Source of the DNA: Streptomyces zhaozhouensis
GTDB lineage: Bacteria; Actinomycetota; Actinomycetes; Streptomycetales; Streptomycetaceae
Length of the DNA stretch: 64,000 nucleotides
NCBI RefSeq assembly: GCF_900230195.1
Contig: NZ_OCNE01000001.1
Coordinates: forward strand, 558,001-622,000
Reading direction: 5' to 3'
Both the position numbers and the translations under genes were made by a program. Numbering within the stretch: the stretch's first letter is position 1; each line of letters opens with the position of its first letter. Shown here in pieces: positions 56,369 through 64,000 of this stretch. The notes below the pieces were generated by a model. The model saw only the letters and a program-made list of their open reading frames with translations. It did no database searches and was not told where the DNA came from.

Positions 56369-57328
56369 GTGTCGCTCTTCTGGCGGATCTTCGCCCTCAA
56401 CGCGGTGGTGCTGGGGGCCGCCACGGCGCTGCTGCTGTGGGCGCCGGTGACCGTCTCGGTGCCGATCCTGCTTCCCGAGGCGGCCATCCTGCTCGGCGGC
56501 CTCGCCGTGATGCTGATCGCCAACGCGGCGCTGCTGCGGATCGGGCTGGCCCCGTTGGACCGGCTGTCGCGGCTGATGTCCACCGTCGACCTGCTCCGTC
56601 CCGGACAGCGGCTCTCCCCACCGGCGCGCGGCGGCATCGCGGAGCCGGTGCACGCGTTCAACTCCATGCTGGACCGGCTGGAGGCGGAACGCGCCCTGTC
56701 CAACGCCCGCGCGCTCTCCGCGCAGGAGACCGAACGCCGCCGTGTCTCGGCCGAGTTGCACGACGAGGTGGGACAGAGCCTCACCGCGGTCCTGCTGGGC
56801 ATCAAGCGCGTCGCCGACCAGGCACCCGAGCCGCTGCGCGGGGAGCTGCTGCTGGCGCAGGAGACCGTGCGGGACAGCCTGGACGAGGTGCGCCGCCTCG
56901 CCCGGCGGCTGCGGCCCGGGGTGCTGGAGGACCTCGGTCTGGTGGCGGCGCTGACGTCGCTGGCCACCGACGTCGCCACCCACACCGGGGTGAAGGTCGC
57001 GCGCGACCTGCGCGCCGGGCTGCCGGCGCTGGGCCCCGACGCCGAGCTGGTGGTCTACCGGATCGCCCAGGAGGGGCTGACCAACGTCGCCCGCCACGCC
57101 GAGGCCACCCGCGTGGAACTCGCGCTCCACGGCGAGGGGTCCCGTGTCGTGCTGCGGATCGACGACGACGGGCACGGCGTCGGCGGGGCGCCCGAGGGCG
57201 CGGGGATCAGGGGGATGCGGGAGCGGGCGCTGCTGGTCGGTGCCACCCTGGACATCGCCCCCGGACCCGCCGGCGGCACCCGCGTGCTGCTGACCGTGCC
57301 GACCATGCGAGAGGGCGACCGACCGTGA
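56369..57328 (+). CDS. Sensor histidine kinase, NarL-partner type (HisKA_3)
   Basis: The 319-residue kinase has two membrane helices (about 3-24 and 33-58) with almost no extracytoplasmic loop, then a HAMP-like linker (about 60-110), dimerisation domain with phosphoacceptor H131 in SAELHDEVGQSLTAVLLGIKR, and an HATPase domain with VVYRIAQEGLTNVARHA (N-box) and IDDDGHGV (G1), GIRGMRERALLVG (G2). The short sensor suggests it reads membrane or intramembrane signals. GTG 56369 has GAGGAGG about 10 nt upstream. It overlaps the response regulator by 4 nt (GTGA), its evident partner. Confidence 0.93.
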   Translation: MSLFWRIFALNAVVLGAATALLLWAPVTVSVPILLPEAAILLGGLAVMLIANAALLRIGLAPLDRLSRLMSTVDLLRPGQRLSPPARGGIAEPVHAFNSMLDRLEAERALSNARALSAQETERRRVSAELHDEVGQSLTAVLLGIKRVADQAPEPLRGELLLAQETVRDSLDEVRRLARRLRPGVLEDLGLVAALTSLATDVATHTGVKVARDLRAGLPALGPDAELVVYRIAQEGLTNVARHAEATRVELALHGEGSRVVLRIDDDGHGVGGAPEGAGIRGMRERALLVGATLDIAPGPAGGTRVLLTVPTMREGDRP

Positions 57329-57990
57329 CCGACAACAGCGCCCCCCTGACGCGCATCCTGCTCGCCGACGACCACGCCCTGGTGCGCCGGGGGGTGCGCC
57401 TGATCCTGGAGGGCGAGCCGGACTTCACCGTGGTGGCCGAGGCCGGCGACGGCGCCGAGGCCGTGCGGGCCGCCGCGACCCACGAGGCGGACCTGGCCAT
57501 CCTCGACGTCGCCATGCCGCGCATGACCGGGCTCCAGGCGGCCCGCGAACTGGCCCGCACCCGGCCGGGGCTGCGCATCCTGATGCTGAGCATGTACGAC
57601 AACGAGCAGTACTTCTTCCAGGCGCTCAAGGCCGGGGCCTGCGGCTATGTGCTCAAGTCGGTCGCCGACCGCGACCTGGTCGAGGCCTGCCGCGCGGTCC
57701 GTCGTGGCGAGCCCTTCCTCTACCCGGGGGCCGTGACCGCGCTGATCCGCAACTACCTGGACCGGGCGCGCGACGGCGAGGAGGTGCCGCAGAGCCTGTT
57801 GACGCCCCGCGAGGAGGAGGTCCTGAAGCTGATCGCCGAGGGCCACACCTCGCAGGAGATCGCCGACACCCTGGTGATCAGCGTCAAGACGGTGCACCGC
57901 CACCGGGCCAACCTGCTGCACAAGCTGGGGATGCGGGACCGCCTCGAACTGACCCGTTACGCTATCCGCGCCGGTCTGATCGAGCCCTGA
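57325..57990 (+). CDS. NarL/FixJ-family response regulator
   Basis: The 221-residue regulator has a receiver domain (about 10-125) with acidic pocket LLADDHALV, phosphorylation site D61 in LAILDVAMPRMTG, Ser in MLSMYDNEQ and Lys in YVLKSVADRD, then a LuxR-type helix-turn-helix (LTPREEEVLKLIAEGHTSQEIADTLVISVKTVHRHRANLLHKLG, about 156-200). Coupled translation with the kinase shows they form one system. Targets are unknown; the small secreted protein and SecDF gene downstream on the same strand are candidates by proximity. Confidence 0.94.
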   Translation: MTDNSAPLTRILLADDHALVRRGVRLILEGEPDFTVVAEAGDGAEAVRAAATHEADLAILDVAMPRMTGLQAARELARTRPGLRILMLSMYDNEQYFFQALKAGACGYVLKSVADRDLVEACRAVRRGEPFLYPGAVTALIRNYLDRARDGEEVPQSLLTPREEEVLKLIAEGHTSQEIADTLVISVKTVHRHRANLLHKLGMRDRLELTRYAIRAGLIEP

Positions 57991-58045
57991 ACCCGACGGG
58001 CCCGTCGCCGCGACGTCGCCGCCCCGGACGCCTGAGGAGGCCGCC

Positions 58046-58432
58046 ATGCCCTCGTGGCACGCCGCGGTCCTCGGGCGGCTCCGCGCACGGCGGTGGCTGA
58101 CGCCCCTCGTCCTGCTGCTCGTCGTCGTCGGCCTCTTCGCCCAGCCGGGCACGGTCCACGCGGCGGGCGCGCCCGCCGCGGCGGCGGCCGAGGCACCGGC
58201 CGACCGGGCCGCCGGCGCCGGTGGCGCGGAGCGGCCGGAGGCCGTCGCGCCGCCGCGCGCGCAGCAGGCGGCGCAGGGCGAGGCGCACCCGCAGCCGTGG
58301 GTGCTGCCGGCGCGGTCGGCGCCGCCGGTCGCGCGCGCCACGGCCGCCGGGCCGGCGCGCGCCGGGCTCCCCGCCGCGCACCCGCCGTACGCCGCGCCGC
58401 GCACCGGACGCGCTCCGCCCCCGGGCAGCTGA
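58046..58432 (+). CDS. Small secreted or anchored Ala/Pro-rich protein
   Basis: The 128-residue protein has an N-terminal hydrophobic helix after basic residues (LRARRWLTPLVLLLVVVGLFAQPG, about 11-35) with an AxA-like cleavage site (VHAAGA, near residue 40). The rest is low-complexity Ala/Pro/Arg/Gln without cysteines. ATG 58046 has GAGGAGG about 8 nt upstream. No family was recognised. It lies between the two-component system and secDF. Confidence 0.6.
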   Translation: MPSWHAAVLGRLRARRWLTPLVLLLVVVGLFAQPGTVHAAGAPAAAAAEAPADRAAGAGGAERPEAVAPPRAQQAAQGEAHPQPWVLPARSAPPVARATAAGPARAGLPAAHPPYAAPRTGRAPPPGS

Positions 58433-58508
58433 CCCAGCCCAGGTTCACCTGCCCCCCACGCGGCCCACGTTCGCCGTGCGCCGCGGTATGCCCGTTGGAG
58501 CCGTTCCC

Positions 58509-60830
58509 TTGACCCGTGCCACCCGGGTGCGCTGCGCCCTCTCACTGCTCGTGCTCGTCCTGTCGGCCGTCCTGGCCGTCGCCGTCCCGCCGCGCCTCGG
58601 GCTCGACCTGCGCGGCGGCACGCAGATCGTGCTGGAGACCCGCGACACCGCCGACGCGCGGGCCGACGCCACCGCCACCGACCGCACCCTGGAGGTGCTG
58701 CGCCAGCGGGTCGACGCGCTCGGCGTCGCCGAACCGACCCTCACCCGCTCCGGCGAGAACCGGATCATCGTCGAACTCCCCGGCGTCCAGGACCCGGCCG
58801 AGGCCGCCGACGTCCTCGGCCGCACCGCCCAGCTGACGTTCCACCCGGTGCTCGGCGCCGCCGCCCCGGACGCCGAGGCGGACGAGGAGGGCGAGGAGGG
58901 CGAGGAGGGCGAACGGACCCTGCCCGACGAGGAGGGGCGGCCGCTGCGGCTGGGCCCGGCCGAGCTGACCGGCGCCCAGGTCTCGGGGGCCGAGGCGCTG
59001 CTGGAGACCCAGCGGGCCACGGGCTGGTACGTCACCGTGGACTTCGACGGCGCGGGCGAGGCCGCCTGGGCGGCGGTGACCGGCCGCGCCGCCTGCGCCG
59101 CGCCCGGCGACCCGACGCGCCGCGTCGCCATCGTCCTGGACGACGAGGTGATCTCCTCGCCCTCCGTCGCCTCCTCCGTGGCCTGCGGCACCGGCATCAC
59201 CGGCGGCACCACGCAGATCACCGGCGACTTCACGGCCGACGACGCGCGGGAGCTCGAACTGCTGGTCAACGGCGGCGCGTTGCCCGTTCCGGTGGAGACC
59301 GTCGAGCAGCGGACCGTCGGCCCGACCCTCGGGGAGCGGGCCATCGAGGCCAGCGCCTGGGCCGCGCTCATCGGCGCCGCGCTCACCTCGCTCTTCGTCA
59401 TCGTGGTCTACCGGCTGCTCGGGCTGCTGGCCGCGTGCGCGCTGGTCTGCTACGCGCTGATCTCCTACGCCGCGCTGGTCGCCCTGGGAGCGACCCTGAC
59501 GCTGCCGGGGCTCGCCGGGTTCGCGCTGGCCATCGGCATGGCGGTGGACGCCAACGTGCTGGTCTTCGAGCGGGCCCGCGAGGAGTACACCGCGCGCCGC
59601 GCCACCACCGTGCGCACGGCGCTGGCCGCCGGCTTCCGCAGGGCGTTCAGCGCCATCGCGGACACCAACATCACCACGCTGATCGCCGCCGCGCTGCTAT
59701 TCCTGCTCGCCTCCGGGCCGGTACGCGGCTTCGGCGTGACGCTCGGCATCGGCGTGCTGGCCTCGATGTTCAGCGCGCTGGTGATCACCCGTGCCCTGGC
59801 GGGACTCACCGTCGACCGGCCGGGCGGGAGCCGGCGGGCCGCCAGGTCCGGCGTGGCGGTGCGCGGCCGGGTGCGCACCTGGCTGGAGCGGCGGGGGCCG
59901 CGCCCGATGCGCCGGCACCGGCTGTGGCTGGCGCTCTCGGCCGTCGCCGTCGCGCTGGCCGCGTGCGGCATCGGGGTGCGCGGTCTGGAGCTGGGCGTGG
60001 AGTTCACCGGCGGACGCATGGTCGAGTACGCGACCGAGCGCCCGGTCGGCGCGGAGGAGGCGCGGGACGCGCTCGCGGACGCCGGCTTCCCCGGCGCGGT
60101 GGTGCAGACCACCGAGGAGGGCGAGGTCTCGGTGCGCGTCCAGGAGCTGTCGAACGAGGAGGAGGCGGAGGTCGGACGGGTGCTCGCCGGGCTCGGGGAC
60201 GGCGGCGAGAAGGTCAGGGACGAGATGATCGGCCCCAGCATGGGCGCGGAACTGCGCACCGCCGCGCTGTGGGCGCTCGGCGCCGCGCTCGCGGTCCAAC
60301 TGGCCTATCTGGCCTTCCGGTTCCGCTGGACCTACGCCACGGCGGCGGTCGTCGCGCTGGTCCACGACGCGGTGATCCTGGTCGGCGCGTTCGCCTGGCT
60401 CGGCCGGCCCGTGGACGGCGTCTTCCTCGCCGCCCTGCTGACCGTCATCGGCTACTCGGTCAACGACTCGGTCGTCGTCTTCGACCGGCTGCGCGAGCTG
60501 CGCGCCGCCGGCGGCGGGGAGGGCGGGAGCCGCCGGCCGTTCGCCGAGGACGCCGACGCGGCGATCACGGGGACCCTGCCGAGGACGGTCAACACCGGCA
60601 TGGGGGTGCTCTTCGTCCTGTGCGCGCTGGCGCTGCTGGGCGGCGGCACCCTCACCGACTTCGCCCTGGCGCTGCTCATCGGGCTGGTCGTCGGCACGGC
60701 GTCCTCCGTGTTCACCGCCACCCCGCTGACCGTCGCGCTGCACGGAGGCACGCGCGGCCGGGAGCGGGGGCGGACACCCGGGCGCGAACACGGCGGGGAG
60801 CCGGAACGGGAACGCGCCGGGGCGCGCTGA
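58509..60830 (+). CDS. secDF: Protein translocase subunit SecDF (fused SecD-SecF)
   Basis: The 773-residue membrane protein joins SecD and SecF in one chain with 12 predicted helices. SecD motif LGLDLRGGTQIVLE is near residue 31; a periplasmic P1 domain (about 60-255) carries an unusual acidic insert (EADEEGEEGEEGE). FALAIGMAVDANVLVFERAREEY belongs to the SecD half; SecF has GVEFTGGRMVEY and VIGYSVNDSVVVFDRLRE. SecDF uses the proton gradient to aid late steps of Sec export. TTG 58509 is chosen for its GGAG 8 nt upstream; ATG 58488 is an in-frame alternative without such a site. The C-terminal tail (RERGRTPGREHGGEPERER) lies within an 85-bp duplication. Confidence 0.92.
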   Translation: MTRATRVRCALSLLVLVLSAVLAVAVPPRLGLDLRGGTQIVLETRDTADARADATATDRTLEVLRQRVDALGVAEPTLTRSGENRIIVELPGVQDPAEAADVLGRTAQLTFHPVLGAAAPDAEADEEGEEGEEGERTLPDEEGRPLRLGPAELTGAQVSGAEALLETQRATGWYVTVDFDGAGEAAWAAVTGRAACAAPGDPTRRVAIVLDDEVISSPSVASSVACGTGITGGTTQITGDFTADDARELELLVNGGALPVPVETVEQRTVGPTLGERAIEASAWAALIGAALTSLFVIVVYRLLGLLAACALVCYALISYAALVALGATLTLPGLAGFALAIGMAVDANVLVFERAREEYTARRATTVRTALAAGFRRAFSAIADTNITTLIAAALLFLLASGPVRGFGVTLGIGVLASMFSALVITRALAGLTVDRPGGSRRAARSGVAVRGRVRTWLERRGPRPMRRHRLWLALSAVAVALAACGIGVRGLELGVEFTGGRMVEYATERPVGAEEARDALADAGFPGAVVQTTEEGEVSVRVQELSNEEEAEVGRVLAGLGDGGEKVRDEMIGPSMGAELRTAALWALGAALAVQLAYLAFRFRWTYATAAVVALVHDAVILVGAFAWLGRPVDGVFLAALLTVIGYSVNDSVVVFDRLRELRAAGGGEGGSRRPFAEDADAAITGTLPRTVNTGMGVLFVLCALALLGGGTLTDFALALLIGLVVGTASSVFTATPLTVALHGGTRGRERGRTPGREHGGEPERERAGAR

Positions 60831-60951
60831 GACCGCGCGCGGCCGGCCCCCGCGCCCGGGGACCGGGCGCGAACACGGCGGGGAGCCGGAACGGGAACGC
60901 GCCGGGGCGCGCTGAGAGCGCGCGCGGCCGGCCCCCGCGCCCGGGGACCGG
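60778..60951. repeat. 85-bp tandem duplication spanning the secDF stop codon
   Basis: Bases 60778-60862 are repeated at 60863-60947 with one mismatch (C 60833 versus G 60918), and identity continues 4 bases further. Each unit holds the last 16 codons and TGA of secDF plus about 32 bp of downstream GC-rich DNA. The second copy is untranslated vestige unless read from elsewhere. Confidence 0.95.
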
Positions 60952-61019
60952 CCGCGCGCCCCCTCCGTCGAGACGCCGGGACGTCAGGACGCCGGGGAGA
61001 CGGTGAGACCGGGAGACGG

Positions 61020-62045
61020 TCAGAAGACGGCCTCGGTCTCGTCCATCCGGTTCTGCGGCACGCGCTTCAGCTCGGCGGTCGCGTCCGCCAGCGGGGTCAT
61101 CACGATGTCCGTGCCGCGCAGCGAGGTCATCATGCCGAACTCGCCCCGGTGCGCGGCCTCCACCGCGTGCCAGCCGAAGCGGGTGGCCAGCACCCGGTCG
61201 TACGCGGTGGGCGTGCCGCCGCGCTGGATGTGGCCGAGGATGACCGGCCTGGCCTCCTTGCCGAGCCGCTGCTCCAGCTCGGCGGCGAGCCGGGTGCCGA
61301 TGCCGGTGAACCGCTCGTGGCCGTAGGGGTCGATCTCGCCGCGCTCGTACGGCATCGAGCCCTCGGCCGGCCGGGCGCCCTCGGCGACGCAGATCACCGC
61401 GAACTTCTTGCCGCGCTCGAAGCGGTCCTCGATCATCTTGCACATCGCGTCGACCTCGAACGGCCGCTCCGGCACGCAGATCCCGTGCGCGCCGCCGGCC
61501 ATGCCCGCCTCCAGCGCGATCCAGCCGGCGTGCCGCCCCATCACCTCGACGACCATCACCCGCTGGTGCGACTCGGCGGTGGTCTTCAGCCGGTCGATCG
61601 CCTCGGTCGCCACGCCGACGGCCGTGTCGAAGCCGAACGTCCGGTCGGTGGCGGAGATGTCGTTGTCGATGGTCTTCGGGACCCCCACCACGGGGATGCC
61701 GGCGTCCGCCAGCATCCGCGCCGCGGTCAGGGTGCCCTCGCCGCCTATCGGGATCAGGGCGTCCAGGCTGAGCTTGCGGCGGAACTGCTCCGCGTTGTCG
61801 CACGCCTCCCGCAGCCGGGAGCGCTCCAGCCGGCTGGAGCCCAGGATGGTGCCGCCCCTGGCCAGGATGCCGCTGACCTCGTTGATGTCGAGCGGACGGT
61901 AGCGGCCTTCGAGCAGCCCCTTGAACCCGTCCTCGAACCCGATCACCTGGTCTCGGCGATCCACCACGGCACGGTGCACAACCGACCGGATCACCGCGTT
62001 GAGACCAGGGCAGTCGCCGCCGGCGGTGAGAACTCCGATGCGCAT
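61020..62045 (-). CDS. pfkA: 6-phosphofructokinase, actinobacterial group III type
   Basis: The 341-residue enzyme phosphorylates fructose-6-phosphate. It has GVLTAGGDCPGLNAVIR at the N-terminus, IGGEGTLTAA at the nucleotide site, PKTIDNDISATD with the catalytic Asp, MGRHAGWIAL and GHIQRGGTPTAYDR. Position 104 (E. coli numbering) is Gly as in ATP enzymes, while position 124 is Lys (PKTIDND) as in pyrophosphate enzymes. This mixed pattern is known from actinomycete ATP-dependent PFKs. ATG 62045 is divergent from pta, placing upper and lower glycolytic overflow steps side by side. Confidence 0.94.
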   Translation of the reverse strand: MRIGVLTAGGDCPGLNAVIRSVVHRAVVDRRDQVIGFEDGFKGLLEGRYRPLDINEVSGILARGGTILGSSRLERSRLREACDNAEQFRRKLSLDALIPIGGEGTLTAARMLADAGIPVVGVPKTIDNDISATDRTFGFDTAVGVATEAIDRLKTTAESHQRVMVVEVMGRHAGWIALEAGMAGGAHGICVPERPFEVDAMCKMIEDRFERGKKFAVICVAEGARPAEGSMPYERGEIDPYGHERFTGIGTRLAAELEQRLGKEARPVILGHIQRGGTPTAYDRVLATRFGWHAVEAAHRGEFGMMTSLRGTDIVMTPLADATAELKRVPQNRMDETEAVF

Positions 62046-62283
62046 TTTGGGACCGCTCTTTCCTCGTTGGCGCTGTTGGGGATGAGGGTGACCGGCCTCG
62101 CCTTCGGGGCCGTTCGGATTGTTTCACGAGAGGCTGGGTGACGACGAACGTCGCCGGCGACGGCCGGGGGAAGCCACCGCGCCCGCCGGGCGAGCGCCGG
62201 GTTACGGTCAGGCGGAGGAGCGGCGTCGCCGGCCGGTGGGCCGGCGCGGGCCCGCCGAGTAGCGCGAGGAGAGGGAGGGGAAC
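62046..62283. other. Divergent pfkA-pta control region
   Basis: These 238 bases separate divergent metabolic genes. GATTGTTTCACGAG (about 62117-62130) is the only AT-richer patch and may hold a promoter element. AGGGAGGGG (62272-62280) is the pta ribosome-binding site. No operator was recognised. Confidence 0.4.
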
Positions 62284-64000
62284 GTGCCAGGCAGCGTGTA
62301 TGTGACCGGCATCGGCCGGGGCGACGGCCGCCAGCTGGTGGAGCTGGGCGTGATGGAGCTGTTGACCAGGACGGTCGACCGGGTCGGGCTCTTCCGGCCG
62401 CTCGCGCACGACGGCCGCTCCGACCAGGTGGTGGAGCTGCTGCGGGCCCGCTACCGGCTGAGCCAGCCGGCCGACGAGATACTCGGCCTCGACTACCAGC
62501 GGGCCGCCGCGCTGCTGGCCGAGCGGGGGATGGACGAGCTGGTCACCGAGCTGGTGCGGCGCTACCACCGGGTGGCCGACGCCTACGAGGTGGTCCTGGT
62601 GCTGGGCACCGACTACGCCGACACCCAGCTGCCGGCCGAACTGACGCTCAACGCCCGGCTGGCCAACGAGTTCGGCGCGCCCGTGCTGCCCGTCGTCGCC
62701 GGTGTCGACCAGGACGGCGAGGCCATCGCCGCCGAGGTGCGCAACGCGCACAACGCGTTCGCCGCCCTCGGCTGCGACGTGCTGGCGATGGTCGCCAACC
62801 GGGTCCCGGACGCCGAGACCGGCGCGACGCTGGAGGCGCTGGCCGACCGGCTGCCGGTGCCGGTCTCGGTGCTGCCGGACGACCCGACGCTGGCCGCGCC
62901 GACGGTGGCGCAGGTCGCCAGGGCGCTCGGCGCGGAGACGGTGCTGGGGGACCACGCGGGGCTGGCGAGGGACGTGCGGGACTTCGTCTTCGGCGGGGCG
63001 ACGCTGCCGACGTTCCTCGCCGCCCTGACCGAGGGCGCCCTGGTGATCACCCCGGGGGACCGGGCGGATCTGCTGGTGGGCGCGCTGGCCGCGCACTCGG
63101 CGGGTTCGCCGCCGATCGCCGGCGTGCTGCTGACGTTGGGCGAACGGCCGGACGAGGCGACGACGAGGCTGGCGGCGCGGCTGGCGCCGGGGACGCCGGT
63201 GCTGTCGGTGGCGGCGGGTTCGTTCGTCACCGCGACGGAGCTGTCCGGGCTTGAGGGCCAGTTGACGGCGGCGACGCCGCGCAAGGCGGAGCTGGCGCTC
63301 GGCCTCTTCGAGACCCATGTGGACACCGCCGCGCTCGCCGGGCGGCTGGCGGTGGCGCGCGGGGACCGGGTGACGCCGATGATGTTCGAGCACGGCCTGA
63401 TCGAGCGGGCCCGCACCGACCGGCGCCACGTGGTGCTGCCCGAGGGCACCGAGGAGCGCGTGCTGCGCGCCGCCGAGGTACTGCTGCGGCGCGGCGTCTG
63501 TGACCTGACGCTGCTCGGCGAGGAGCCGGCCGTCCGCCGCCGCGCCGCCGAACTCGGCCTCGACCTGGCCCTGTTGGGCGCGGACGAGGCGGCCGAGGGC
63601 ACCGGGCCCGTGGCGCGGGTGGTGGACCCGGTGGCCTCACCGCTGCGCGAGCGCTTCGCCGAGGTCTACGCGCGGCTGCGGGCGCACCGGGGGGTCAGCG
63701 AGGAGCTGGCGTACGACGTCGTCTCGGACGTCTCCTACTTCGGCACGCTGATGGTCAACGAGGGCCTGGCCGACGGCATGGTCTCCGGCGCCGCGCACTC
63801 GACGGCGGCCACCATCAGGCCGGCGTTCGAGGTGATCCGCACCAAGCCGGACGCGGCGATCGTCTCCTCCGTCTTCTTCATGTGCCTGGCCGACCGGGTG
63901 CTGGTCTACGGGGACTGCGCGGTCAACCCGGACCCGGACGCGGCCCAGCTCGCGGACATCGCGGTCCAGTCGGCGCGGACGGCGGCGGAGTTCGGGGTCG
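62284..64000 (+). CDS. pta: Phosphate acetyltransferase (3' truncated by window edge)
   Basis: The frame opens at GTG 62284 with AGGGAGGGG upstream and stays open to base 64000, giving 572 residues of a protein that is usually about 690-700. It has the long three-domain Pta layout: a BioD-like N-terminal domain (SVYVTGIGRGDGRQLVELGVMELL), a DRTGG domain (about 215-330, TEGALVITPGDRADLLVGAL) and the catalytic PTA_PTB domain from about residue 375 (RRHVVLPEGTEERVLRAAEVLL, then SYFGTLMVNEGLADGMVSGAAHSTAATIRPAFEVI). It converts acetyl-CoA and phosphate to acetyl phosphate; ackA would be expected downstream outside the window. It is divergent from pfkA. Confidence 0.95.
   Translation, partial: MPGSVYVTGIGRGDGRQLVELGVMELLTRTVDRVGLFRPLAHDGRSDQVVELLRARYRLSQPADEILGLDYQRAAALLAERGMDELVTELVRRYHRVADAYEVVLVLGTDYADTQLPAELTLNARLANEFGAPVLPVVAGVDQDGEAIAAEVRNAHNAFAALGCDVLAMVANRVPDAETGATLEALADRLPVPVSVLPDDPTLAAPTVAQVARALGAETVLGDHAGLARDVRDFVFGGATLPTFLAALTEGALVITPGDRADLLVGALAAHSAGSPPIAGVLLTLGERPDEATTRLAARLAPGTPVLSVAAGSFVTATELSGLEGQLTAATPRKAELALGLFETHVDTAALAGRLAVARGDRVTPMMFEHGLIERARTDRRHVVLPEGTEERVLRAAEVLLRRGVCDLTLLGEEPAVRRRAAELGLDLALLGADEAAEGTGPVARVVDPVASPLRERFAEVYARLRAHRGVSEELAYDVVSDVSYFGTLMVNEGLADGMVSGAAHSTAATIRPAFEVIRTKPDAAIVSSVFFMCLADRVLVYGDCAVNPDPDAAQLADIAVQSARTAAEFGV

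Noticed and set aside
61817..61827. GGGAGCGCTCC core resembling the CebR box
   Set aside because: It lies inside the pfkA coding sequence, lacks the outer bases of the 14-bp palindrome and is explained by ordinary codons (Leu-Glu-Arg-Ser-Arg).

Overview
The window looks like chromosome from a Streptomyces or close actinomycete relative. GC content is very high, GTG and TTG starts are frequent, overlapping GTGA/ATGA gene junctions are common, and the gene families are typical of the genus (standalone GlgE-pathway enzymes, sugar ABC operon without its own ATPase, F420-linked oxidoreductases, Rv1733c-like membrane protein, SecDF fusion). I saw no tRNA, rRNA, CRISPR array or insertion sequence. 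About 51 protein genes are supported; the first (GH38 mannosidase-like) and last (phosphate acetyltransferase) are cut by the window edges.

Left part (1-11,400): a carbohydrate-utilisation region. It has a GH38 C-terminus, a GH2 beta-glycosidase, a CUT1-type sugar ABC importer (two permeases and a Tat-type lipoprotein binding protein), a divergent LacI-family repressor with a perfect 16-bp palindrome in the shared promoter, and a secreted CBM35-GH26 mannanase whose promoter carries a perfect TGGGAGCGCTCCCA box, the known CebR operator. Embedded at 594-1,963 is a two-gene unit: a 48-residue, highly charged peptide ORF with a very strong ribosome-binding site, coupled by a GTGA overlap to a PIMT-like methyltransferase with a RiPP-type C-terminal extension. 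It is a candidate imiditide-type (aspartimide) RiPP locus.

Middle part (11,500-33,800): a beta-oxidation set (alpha-methylacyl-CoA racemase, LCAD-like dehydrogenase, thiolase, FadB-type fusion) suggesting oxidation of methyl-branched acyl chains; GlgX; an L,D-transpeptidase lipoprotein; enoyl-CoA hydratase; a heterodimeric ABC exporter with asymmetric nucleotide sites; a MerR/hydrolase/F420-oxidoreductase set; an HxlR regulator facing an F420:NADP oxidoreductase-like gene across a strong inverted repeat; and glycogen phosphorylase.

Next (34,000-42,900): a five-gene Dpp/Opp-type ABC importer divergent from an unusual secreted enzyme that joins a PL11 rhamnogalacturonan lyase and a PL3 pectate lyase in one chain. 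Then comes the GlgE alpha-glucan pathway in one direction (glgE, treS, maltokinase, glgB; 43,289-50,981). With glgP and glgX nearby it covers synthesis, branching, debranching and phosphorolysis of glycogen-like alpha-glucan from trehalose.

Right part (50,900-64,000): amidohydrolase; Streptomyces-type palindromic repeats; a TetR regulator with a triple ACAACTGTT operator; a PLP dehydratase; small conserved proteins; a DksA/TraR-type zinc-finger protein with a real T-tract terminator; a NarL-type two-component system; a SecDF fusion whose 3' end lies in an 85-bp tandem duplication; 6-phosphofructokinase; and divergent pta. Start sites were chosen from Shine-Dalgarno spacing and homology and are inferences.
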